DNA of 64,000 nt from Trichomonas vaginalis G3 (Eukaryota; Parabasalia; Trichomonadida; Trichomonadidae). Position numbers and translations under genes: made by a program. The DNA is taken from contig NC_067204.1 in the NCBI RefSeq assembly GCF_026262505.1, forward strand, positions 372,001 through 436,000, given 5' to 3'. Shown here in pieces: positions 56,515-64,000 of the stretch (its first letter is position 1; each line of letters begins with the position of its first letter). The notes below the pieces were generated by a model. That model made no database searches. It saw only the letters and a list, made by a program, of their open reading frames with translations, and was not told the origin of the DNA.

Positions 56515-57132
56515 AAACAATTTTATTTATGATCAAATTTTATATATTTTTTGGATCAAATCCATTTTAATAGAATTTATATACTATTCATCTATTAGTA
56601 AACACTACCGTATATTATTTTTTAAGCTATCTTATTTTTTGAACTTTTATTCAAATCTTTGGTCGCAAGAAGAATTGCATGATAAATAAAAACATTTAAT
56701 CAAAGTCAATTTTATTTTTCATATTCAAATGGACTGAGTGTTAACATTTAACATTTTTTGCTAATTGTCGTCAAAAATTAGGCGTAAAGCAAAAATTGAT
56801 ATTTCATATGGTTTTATGATAGATAAGCATTATATTCCCACTCATTATATTCGTAAATTTTGAGGTTTATCCTTCGCTTTTAAGATCATTGAATTTGATT
56901 TTTATATAAAATAGTTATATATTAGAAAATAATATGAGTTTATGTGATATTATTTTTCAGAAGATTTTGTGTTCTTCTTCAAAATTTTATTTTTTTATTA
57001 AAAAGAATCTTTACAAAATATACATTTACTTTAATTAATATTTAAAAACGTGCTCTATCAAAAGTTCCAAAAATTCAATATTTTAGCTTTTCTGAGGTGT
57101 CACTTTTGATGAATTTCTGTTTACAACAATAC
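56515..57132 (-). repeat. Right terminal inverted repeat of the DNA transposon
   Basis: It mirrors 7573-8199, with the inner 450 bp nearly identical. Bases of about 56967-57100 do not match the corresponding part of the left repeat. Confidence 0.8.
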
Positions 57133-58076
57133 CCTCTAGAATCGAATATAAACATGAAATGCTTTATAATTTATTACGTATTCTTTTGACCAATCGATCT
57201 TTCAAAACTGAATTTTGACAAACAGTAAGATAATTATTTTCGAAATTCAGAATTGTTGGTATATGAAATCAAAATTTTTTACAATAAAAATCATACATTT
57301 CATAAAGATATACGGCGCAATTAAAATATATTTTTGTTCATCCTATTGGATGCATTATCTTCAAGAAATTTTCAATTTTTTACAATTCGTCCTTCAATTT
57401 GTCAAATGTCAATGTAGTGTTATTCAAACAATAGTAAGCTTTTCCATCATAAATTGATGTTTATAGTGCTATGCATTTTGTCTACATTTCGTCAATCATC
57501 TCGATATCTTTGTCTGATTGTTATAGACCGAAAATAGATTTTTTCGGTTTTCTCTTCAAATAATTGAAAGAATGATACTATTATAGGTTTATTATATTAT
57601 ATAGCATAGAATCATGCTATAGCCGAAAATTATAAGTTTTGAGAAGATTGAATATAACACAAATAAATTTGAATGTAAGTTAAATTGCTTGTTGTTTTTA
57701 ATAGCTATTCAATGAGAAATCCAATATTGCAAAATTCAAATTGAATGATTGAAAGAACAGAAAAAGTCATTCTTTTCAATTTCGAATATGTTTCATTGTA
57801 TTTATAATTATATGGCAAATAAGATATTTAAACTTGATTTCTGAAGGAAAATTCACAAAATTGAATAAATTCAAATAATTTTTATTCAAAAATAAACTAG
57901 TTATTTGAGTTTAATACTAATTATCTATTCAAACTACAAAGTTTGTAATTTAAAATATTTTGTGAGATCAGATTGAATTAATTCAAGGTTCTTTTCAATT
58001 AATATTAATGACCATATTACGCATTTCGAACATTCTAAACCAAATATATAAAAATGGGAGACGAATGTTAAATTTG
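57133..58076. other. AT-rich host DNA without recognised genes
   Basis: Short frames only. A palindrome ATAGCAT...ATGCTAT lies near 57601-57622. I see nothing else. Confidence 0.6.
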
Positions 58077-58605
58077 CTAGACATGGGGGAATTGTCTGCA
58101 AAGTTTTAGCTCTTATCTCTAACAAAAAATTAATTTTTAAAAAAAATGACCGAATACGTTTCACAGCGAGAAAAAAAATAAAAGGCAAGATAGAATTTTC
58201 TAGACATAAGAAGTTGTTTACCGAGTTTTAGCTCTTATCTCTAACAAAAAATTAATTTTTAAAAAAAAGACCGAATACGTTTCACAGCGAGAAAAAAATA
58301 AAAGGCAAGATAGAATTTTCTAGACATAAAGAAGTTGTTTACCGAGTTTTAGCTCTTATCTCTAACAAAAAATTAATTTTTAAAAAAAAGACCGAATACG
58401 TTTCACAGCGAGAAAAAAATAAAAGGCAAGATAGAATTTTCTAGACATAAAGAAGTTGTTTACCGAGTTTTAGCTCTTATCTCTAACAAAAAATTAATTT
58501 TTAAAAAAATGACCGAATACGTTTCACAGCGAGAAAAAAATAAAAGGCAAGATAGAATTTTCTAGACATAAAGAAGTTGTCTACCAAGTGTCAGCTGTTA
58601 CTTCT
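58077..58605. repeat. Satellite, about 4.4 copies of a 120 bp unit
   Basis: Units start CTAGACATAAAGAAGTTGT and contain TTTTAGCTCTTATCTCTAAC and GACCGAATACGTTTCACAG. Copies begin near 58077, 58199, 58319, 58440 and 58560 (partial). The inner copies are almost identical, and the first and last are diverged. Confidence 0.92.
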
Positions 58606-58961
58606 TCTCAATACTGATATAAAATAAAAATCTTTATTATTTATTTAACCTTTATTGTTTCATTAAACTTCATTTATTTTATATTATAGTTTTATTCTTT
58701 TAGCTACTTGTAAAATAATCTAATTTTATATCATCATTTTACCGGATTATTCTTCAGTACATCGATTGTGTATCTAAAATAATATCATTATCCTTATTCT
58801 GTTTTTTCCAAAATTCTTTTAAATATCTTTTTTGGTTAGATTACTTTATACTTTTTACTTTTATTTTATAATTTCAAAAAAATTTTGGTGATTGTTCTAT
58901 TCTGTTACAATGTGCATTATCATATTCTAATGAATTATTAAAAAAAAAAAAAAAAAAAAAA
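58606..58961. other. AT-rich spacer ending in a 22 bp poly-A run
   Basis: No gene is seen. The A run (about 58940-58962) directly abuts the tip of E3. Confidence 0.7.
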
Positions 58962-59195
58962 AGGTAGTGGGGCTTCCAGGCACTTCGTGCCCTCTAGCCC
59001 TGAAGATGTTTTTTTTTTTTCTTGGGATGGCCTTCCAGGCACTTCGTGCCCTCTAGCCCATATAAAGTTTTGTCCAAGACCCAAGAGGAGGACCGAACCC
59101 CAGCCGGTGATACTTTTTGTTTCACTTTTCACAAATTATATATGTTTTCATGTTTTGTCACTTTTCTGTCACTTTTCGGGTAAAAACCTTTTTAT
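58962..59195. repeat. E3 terminal region with the hairpin segment present twice
   Basis: CTTCCAGGCACTTCGTGCCC followed by TCTAGCCC occurs at about 58973-59000 and 59033-59060, separated by a T-rich stretch. This suggests a duplicated tip. The CCAAGACCCAAGAGGAGGAC segment shared with E1 and two TGTCACTTTT iterons follow. Confidence 0.75.
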
Positions 59196-59207
59196 TATTA
59201 TATATAA

Positions 59208-60026
59208 ATGAATTTTACAAAACCACCGTTACCGTTCTTTGGAAATAAGAGTAGATGTAAAGATATTATATTGAGAGAACTTAAGAAACTACCGAATGGT
59301 CTAACATTTGTAGATTTGTTCGGTGGAAGTTTCTATATATCCCATTTGTGCCATATAATATTCCCAGACTCAAAGATTATATGCAATGACTTCGACAACT
59401 ATATGGACCGTCTCAAACATATTCCAGACACAAACAATATATTGAAAGAGTTAAAAGAAAAGATACCTATAGGTAAGATGGAACGTATACCATTAGATAA
59501 CAAAAATATTGTGAGAGAGGTTTTGAAAAAAGCAGAATATATAGACTGGAATAGTATATCTGCTAGACTATTATATAGTGGTGCTATAAGAGTTCATGAC
59601 ATTGAAACACTTATGTCAAAAGTTTTATATCTTAACTATACAAATGTTTTCAAAGAGGACATAGAAAAATATATTGAGGGTATAGAGTTTGTGAGATGTC
59701 ATTGGACAGAGTTGTATGAAAAATATAAAGACAAGGAAAATGTTTTCTTTATAGTGGACCCGCCGTTCTATAACACATGGGATTTTCAATACCAAGTAGA
59801 CTGGACTTTGAGAGACTCTTTAGAAACTTTAGACGTTATACATAACCATCCATGCTTTTACTTTACATCCGATAAAAGTGGTTTGGAAACTGTTATGAGA
59901 TGGTTAGAGGACATACATGACTATGAGTTTATATATGACAAGATAGAATATGAGAGAGGTCCTATAAACTGGAGAAAGTGTCACAATAAAGAAATTTTAT
60001 TAGTAAGTAAATGTGGTTTGAAATAG
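59208..60026 (+). CDS. Dam-like (D12 class) N6-adenine DNA methyltransferase, 272 aa
   Basis: The frame is whole, with PPLPFFGNKSR near the N-terminus, FVDLFGGSFYIS (SAM binding) and DPPFYNTWDF (catalytic). It is nearly identical to the E0 enzyme. A TTTTTATTATTATATATAA leader lies directly before the ATG, so it should be expressed as an outermost gene of the element. In E1 the same gene is broken. Confidence 0.87.
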   Translation: MNFTKPPLPFFGNKSRCKDIILRELKKLPNGLTFVDLFGGSFYISHLCHIIFPDSKIICNDFDNYMDRLKHIPDTNNILKELKEKIPIGKMERIPLDNKNIVREVLKKAEYIDWNSISARLLYSGAIRVHDIETLMSKVLYLNYTNVFKEDIEKYIEGIEFVRCHWTELYEKYKDKENVFFIVDPPFYNTWDFQYQVDWTLRDSLETLDVIHNHPCFYFTSDKSGLETVMRWLEDIHDYEFIYDKIEYERGPINWRKCHNKEILLVSKCGLK

Positions 60027-60142
60027 GACTACTTGTTTTAGGTTTTTTCCATTGTGTCATTTATTTATTTGACGTGGCAGAAAAGTACAGAGAATATGAA
60101 GATGAACCAATGCCTGCAAATGTTCAGTATATGTACTCGTAA
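60011..60142 (+). CDS. Small single-pass membrane protein, E3 copy, 43 aa
   Basis: It overlaps the methyltransferase stop. It has one hydrophobic segment (GLLVLGFFHCVIYLF) and an acidic tail. It is identical in plan to 2740-2871. Confidence 0.65.
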   Translation: MWFEIGLLVLGFFHCVIYLFDVAEKYREYEDEPMPANVQYMYS

Positions 60143-60165
60143 GAGATATTTTTATCTAATATTAA

Positions 60166-60528
60166 ATGGACGCACAGAACTTAGCGAATGCACAGCAACC
60201 TGGACAACCAAACCCAGAGAATATTCCAAATGAAGTTAGAATACAAACTGCAATGGCAAACTATGGTCAAGTGCCAACAGATGTACAAATGCAAACTGCC
60301 ATGTCAAATGACGCTGCGTTAGGTTTGCCACCATGGTATGCAAATATGAGATGGAAAGAGTTTTATACAAACCCTGAAGTGGGATATAAACAACTTTATG
60401 CAGATGACGCGAACACAGGAGTTGACCCAGAATATGTTTTCTACCAGAGGAGAAACAGAATGTATGAGCTCCAGTTAAAGAATGCTATGGAACTCAACAG
60501 GAAACGTAAGAGACTAGGCGGACATTAG
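60166..60528 (+). CDS. Hypothetical 120-aa element protein, E3 copy
   Basis: It is identical or nearly so to the protein at 2354-2716. A TTTTTATCTAATATTAA leader precedes the ATG. The function is unknown; it is probably virion-associated by context. Confidence 0.75.
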   Translation: MDAQNLANAQQPGQPNPENIPNEVRIQTAMANYGQVPTDVQMQTAMSNDAALGLPPWYANMRWKEFYTNPEVGYKQLYADDANTGVDPEYVFYQRRNRMYELQLKNAMELNRKRKRLGGH

Positions 60529-60546
60529 ATTTTTACATATAGTAAA

Positions 60547-60789
60547 ATGGGTTTCTTCAGTAGTATTGGAAACTTCTTTCGAAATGTTGGAAGAGGTATA
60601 TGGAATGGAATAAAATCTGTCGGAAGAGGAGTATGGAACGGTGTCAAAAATATTGGTAAAAGAGTAGGTCAGTTCGTTGGTATATTACCTAAAGACCCTG
60701 AACCAGAAGAACAAGCTCCTGTTATACAACAGCCTGAACCTGCACCACAGTCTAGTTGGCAACCAAATCCAACACCTCAACCGTATTAA
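60547..60789 (+). CDS. Small amphipathic virion-type protein, E3 copy, 80 aa
   Basis: Cationic GIWNG/GVWNG repeats form the N-terminal helix, with a P/Q-rich tail. The leader is TTTTTACATATAGTAAA. Its 3' end overlaps the convergent minor-capsid-like gene by four bases. Confidence 0.7.
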   Translation: MGFFSSIGNFFRNVGRGIWNGIKSVGRGVWNGVKNIGKRVGQFVGILPKDPEPEEQAPVIQQPEPAPQSSWQPNPTPQPY

Positions 60790-61643
60790 AAAATTATATT
60801 TTTTACCGTTCGATAGTAGTTGTATATGAAACTAAGTTCTAAGTAAAACGCATGGTATAATGGAATTATTCTTTTTCTTCCATCTGTAGTAAACCATACT
60901 TGAAAGTCTGAAATACTTCCACTCGGCGGCTCATATAACTTTGTAGGTTTTTCGTAAAAGTCATTTGCCAAGCATAAGAAAGAGTTTTGGGCGCCAGAAA
61001 ATGAAGCATGAACAATAATAGCAGCTGGGTCGAAAACATCTTTAAATAAATATGGTTCATCTCTTGCATATCGACTGTAAATATTTGCTAAAGGAAGTTC
61101 GACTTTCTGATTTAACATTCTTTGCAAATAATACCATGACATTGCAGTGAATTCTGTATATATTTGTTCGTCTTTATTTGGATTGTTTTCGTAGATTTGA
61201 AATGACACTTGTGAATTTTGTTTGTCATATACAATTCTCACATAAAGTGTGCTCTCGGTATTTGCATATTCATCAGCATATTTTGCATAACATGAATTTA
61301 TTTTATCTTCTATATTTTTTAACGCAGTCTGTAGAGAAGATGAAAGGTCAACTTGTATTAGCTCAATTTCTTCCCACATTTTTCGTTTCCCTTCAGATAT
61401 ATAATCTATATGAAACCTTACAATAAATGGAAAACTTTTATCTTCTACAGACACAAACTTCATTCTACGAAAGCCAATAGCTTTTGTGACAGATGGGTCT
61501 CTTAGCCATCTTAATGGGTAGTCAAAACGATAGCCTTCATGCTTTACGGTCTCTGTCTCAAACTTTTGACCGACATTAGTAAAAAGTTCATCTAATGGTT
61601 TAGTTGTAGCAACTCTTGAATTTTCTTTTTCTATTGGAAGCAT
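60786..61643 (-). CDS. Minor-capsid-like (jelly-roll-like) protein, 285 aa
   Basis: This is the whole reference copy of the family. The N-terminal block (RFDYPLRWLRDPSVTKAIGF) and C-terminal block (DPAAIIVHASFSGAQNSFLC, SDFQVWFTTDGRKRIIPLYH, YLELSFIYNYY) are near-identical to E0 and E1. The middle (about residues 75-185: FPFIVRFHIDYISEGKRK, YANTESTLYVRIVYDKQN) is replaced relative to them. The E2 homologue is at 53410-54291. A minor capsid or penton role is inferred. Confidence 0.68.
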   Translation of the reverse strand: MLPIEKENSRVATTKPLDELFTNVGQKFETETVKHEGYRFDYPLRWLRDPSVTKAIGFRRMKFVSVEDKSFPFIVRFHIDYISEGKRKMWEEIELIQVDLSSSLQTALKNIEDKINSCYAKYADEYANTESTLYVRIVYDKQNSQVSFQIYENNPNKDEQIYTEFTAMSWYYLQRMLNQKVELPLANIYSRYARDEPYLFKDVFDPAAIIVHASFSGAQNSFLCLANDFYEKPTKLYEPPSGSISDFQVWFTTDGRKRIIPLYHAFYLELSFIYNYYRTVKNIIF

Positions 61644-61661
61644 ATTTTATCTATAATAAAA
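61644..61661. promoter_or_regulatory. Divergent promoter between minor-capsid-like and fibre genes (E3)
   Basis: The 18 bp between ATGs contains TTTTATCTATAATAAAA, conserved with the E0 and E1 spacers. Confidence 0.55.
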
Positions 61662-63266
61662 ATGTCGAAAGATATTGCTTCCATGAGAGAAATACAACAC
61701 AACCGACAACTCATTATGCAAGCTCTAAATAAGAACACAACAAACTTTTCAAACTATTCTAAGATATCTGAGTCATTGAAAGAAGGAAACTTAAAACTGA
61801 CATTAAACCCAATGACAGATGAGTTTCTGTTTCAAGACAAGAAGAACAATACTGTCTGTATAAATCCAACAAAAGGAACTTTAAACGAGAAACCTATAAA
61901 TGAACTTCTTTTGAAAGCAGATGTTGACAACAAAGCTGACAAAGAATATGTAGACGATGCAATAGCAAAAGAAGAAGAAAGAGCTAACAATGCTTATGCA
62001 ACAAAAGAACATACTCATCCTGAACTAGCAGACAAAACATATGTTGACAATAAAATGTCAAGTGAAGTGACAAGAGCTGAAAACGAATATTCTAAAAAGA
62101 CTCATATACATTATATTAACCAAATACCAAGTCTTAAGGAAACATTAGAGACAAAAGCAGATAAGACTCATACACATTCTATATCTGAAATAACAGACTT
62201 AAACGTTAGCCTTGAAAATAAAGCAGATAAAACATATGTCAATGAAATATACCAAAGTTTGACAGGAACAAAAAATATTGAAACTATTGTTGGTGACTTT
62301 TCTGTCAATGAAGAAAACAAATATTTTAGATGGGAGTTTGTACACTCCTTAAAAAATGGTATACGGTATAAACTCATTCCGAAAAATAACAATGAAATGT
62401 ATGTAAGCTATATAAAGAATGATGGTACACAAGTTAAAGTTCCATTAGACAACAACTGCTACTTAAACTTATATGGAGACGAACAAACGAAATATTTAAG
62501 AGTTTATGAAATGGCAGATATGACATTGCCTGACCCAGCTCCAATACCATATTATTATGACTATGGATATGACGGCGGAGCACTACATGCAAATGAACAA
62601 AAGTTAACATTATATTTAGATTATTGTAGATATAAAAGATATAATGCAATAGAAAAAACGAGAATAGTATATTATTATATAGATGACAAAAATAAATATT
62701 ATAGTCAAGACTTTACCTACCCTGAAAACATGAGATTATATTATAAAAAATATTCTGACACAAACCAGAAGAAACCTGAAATAGTTGCACTATATTTTAA
62801 GTTCAAAAGAGACAATCCTATATTATCTCATATGTTTGATTTAATGAACCCAGTAGGTTCTATTTATACATCTATGGATGCAAGAGGTCCTCAAGTAATG
62901 TTTGGTGTTGGTGCATGGGAACAAATAGTCGACAGGTTTTTGTATTGTGCAAACTCTTCAAAGGAAACAGGTGGAAGTAAAACGATTTCAGGTGAAAATT
63001 TACCTGCACATAGTCACTACATAAATTTAAGTACATCTCAAGAAGGTTGGCATAAGCATAGATATTGGGGTTGGACAGGAATGACAAAAGGTAAAGGATA
63101 TGATGTTAAAGACGACGTTAAGTTTGCTATAAATTGTTACTGGGATGACACTTGGGGAGAAGGAGACCATACACATCGCGTTACAGGATATACGCAAACA
63201 ACGGGACAAAGTAAAGAATACATGCCACCTTACATGACAGTTTACGCATGGTATAGAATTGCTTAG
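61662..63266 (+). CDS. Fibre / tail-collar-type virion protein, 534 aa
   Basis: The frame is whole. The N-terminal 85 residues are shared by all family I fibres (probable capsid anchor). Stalk repeats lie at about 86-200 (ADKEYVDDAIAKEEER, KEHTHPELADKTYVDNK, KTHTHSISEITDLNV). A unique middle spans about 205-385 (KYFRWEFVHSLKNGIRYKL, YYYDYGYDGGALHANEQ). The gp10/tail-collar-type tip is from about 389 (LMNPVGSIYTSMDARGP, SGENLPAHSHY, EYMPPYMTVYAWYRIA). Trimeric fibre architecture and a receptor-binding role are inferred from these families. Confidence 0.8.
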   Translation: MSKDIASMREIQHNRQLIMQALNKNTTNFSNYSKISESLKEGNLKLTLNPMTDEFLFQDKKNNTVCINPTKGTLNEKPINELLLKADVDNKADKEYVDDAIAKEEERANNAYATKEHTHPELADKTYVDNKMSSEVTRAENEYSKKTHIHYINQIPSLKETLETKADKTHTHSISEITDLNVSLENKADKTYVNEIYQSLTGTKNIETIVGDFSVNEENKYFRWEFVHSLKNGIRYKLIPKNNNEMYVSYIKNDGTQVKVPLDNNCYLNLYGDEQTKYLRVYEMADMTLPDPAPIPYYYDYGYDGGALHANEQKLTLYLDYCRYKRYNAIEKTRIVYYYIDDKNKYYSQDFTYPENMRLYYKKYSDTNQKKPEIVALYFKFKRDNPILSHMFDLMNPVGSIYTSMDARGPQVMFGVGAWEQIVDRFLYCANSSKETGGSKTISGENLPAHSHYINLSTSQEGWHKHRYWGWTGMTKGKGYDVKDDVKFAINCYWDDTWGEGDHTHRVTGYTQTTGQSKEYMPPYMTVYAWYRIA

Positions 63267-64000
63267 TCGTCATTTTCAACTTCTTTAGCATATTCGTCAG
63301 GAGTTGTCTTATATTTGTTAGGAACTGTCTTTGAAAGTATACACCTTGAACTTTGACAAGTTTGAAACGAGGTCTGACAATAGTAGTTTTATCTTCTGCT
63401 TGCAGTGTGTACATTTTGCCATGTTTGCCTAAAACTTCATAATATTCTCTTGTATACTTTCTTCTATTTTTACGAACACGAATGTGAGTACCTGTCGAGT
63501 TCCCATTGTTGTCATAGTCAATAGTATTTTCATATGGGTCGCGTTTAGGTATTTCTATTTTTACTTTGTCACCTTTCTGAAGTTTGAAGCCCGCATTCTT
63601 TCTTGTTTGTCTCTTTTGACTAAATTATTAAATATATAGTCTTTCTCTAAGTCGGGGTTGTTTTTCATTTCTTCGGGGGAGTGGTTTCCCAAACCTTTTT
63701 TGTTTACGGTTATTGTAAATATTTAAAACTTGTCTCATCTTTGCCATGGAGAAGTGTCTATACTTGTCGTCATATGACACTTCATTTGCTTCACCACCTT
63801 GTGGTTGGTTTAAGTCTCTTAACATTTTTATACAACCGTCAATGACACCAAGAGCAGAATGGTTTTGGTCGACAATGAAATATTGGTTTACATTTTTTGA
63901 ACGCAGATAGTTTTTAATATCATCTGATTTGAAAGAACTTTCACAGTCAGATGTCAGTTTTGTTGGATGGTATTTGTCAACGAATATTGTCAAAGCAGTT
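63265..64000 (-). pseudogene. Maverick rve integrase, family I, partial and broken (E3)
   Basis: It matches the E1 integrase: IFVDKYHPT, the TSDCESSF region, HSALGVIDGCIKMLRDLNQ, MRQVLNIYNNRKQK and the basic C-terminal domain. It extends past the right edge. About three breaks in the visible part. It is convergent with the fibre gene, as in E1. Confidence 0.78.

Larger units (their letters stand above)
7573..57132 (+). mobile_element. IS481/IS3-like DNA transposon with long inverted repeats, interrupted by two Mavericks
   Basis: Removing the nested Mavericks leaves an element of about 2.46 kb: inverted repeats of about 620 bp (7573-8199 and 56515-57132) around a single transposase gene. The transposase has an rve-type DDE core but no capsid or envelope gene, so this is a plain DNA transposon. 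The superfamily (IS481EU, IS3EU or Ginger-like) cannot be settled by eye. The outer limits rest on a 20+ bp inverted match near 7587-7610 and 57105-57128; a target duplication was not resolved. Confidence 0.75.
58962..64000 (+). mobile_element. Maverick/Polinton E3, family I, left part (runs off the window)
   Basis: The tip AGGTAGTGGGGCTTCC abuts a poly-A run. Gene order is methyltransferase, small membrane protein, 120-aa protein, amphipathic protein (all +), minor-capsid-like (-), fibre (+), integrase (-). This is the mirror image of E0 and of the right end of E1. Unlike those, nearly every gene seen is whole except the integrase. It appears recent. Confidence 0.88.

Noticed and set aside
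61662-63266. Prophage or bacterial contamination, suggested by tail-collar, KilA-N, T5orf172 and HNH domains
   Set aside because: These domains are shared by eukaryotic large DNA viruses and Polintons. They lie in elements with Polinton integrase, capsid, PolB and 5 bp duplications, next to Myb genes with trichomonad Inr sites.

Overview
The window looks like nuclear DNA of a parabasalid protist, most likely Trichomonas vaginalis. It is AT-rich and shows no introns. It has compact R2R3-Myb genes with Inr-like TCA(C/T) starts a few bases before the ATG, and it is dominated by large Maverick/Polinton elements, for which this genome is known. The species call is inference; nothing here is a species-specific marker.

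Layout. 1-3941 is the right end of a Maverick (E0, family I) that continues off the left edge. 3942-8297 is host DNA with two tandem Myb genes on the minus strand. 7573-57132 is a roughly 2.5 kb cut-and-paste DNA transposon with long terminal inverted repeats and an IS481/IS3-like DDE transposase. Its transposase gene is split by Maverick E2 (family II, 8606-8622 plus 32354-55732, target duplication AATAT). E2 is in turn split, 17 bp from its left tip, by Maverick E1 (family I, 8623-32353, target duplication TAAGT). The order of events is therefore transposon, then E2, then E1. 57133-58961 is AT-rich host DNA with a 120 bp satellite. 58962-64000 is the left part of another family I Maverick (E3), running off the right edge.

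The Mavericks carry virus-type modules: double jelly-roll major capsid protein, a recurring jelly-roll-like minor capsid family, packaging ATPase, rve integrase, a trimeric-looking fibre with a phage gp10/tail-collar-type tip, and accessory KilA-N, T5orf172 and HNH proteins. Family I also has a Dam-like adenine methyltransferase and a D5/SF3 helicase. Family II has a protein-primed family B DNA polymerase; no polymerase is recognisable in E1. E1 and E2 share a nearly identical accessory block (KilA-N gene, 312-aa gene and palindrome arrays) although the rest of the two elements differs. Many element genes are broken and are given as fossils with approximate break counts. Terminal repeats are almost identical within E1 and E2, so both insertions are recent. 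I cannot tell from sequence alone whether all the breaks are biological.

Most notable signals: the nested insertion with perfect duplications; a helicase in place of polymerase in family I; two satellite arrays (21 and 22 bp) held between the same pair of divergent small genes; a small palindromic element read in frame inside two E2 genes; element-specific promoter motifs; terminal hairpins whose stems covary; and fibre and minor-capsid genes whose middles are swapped between copies.
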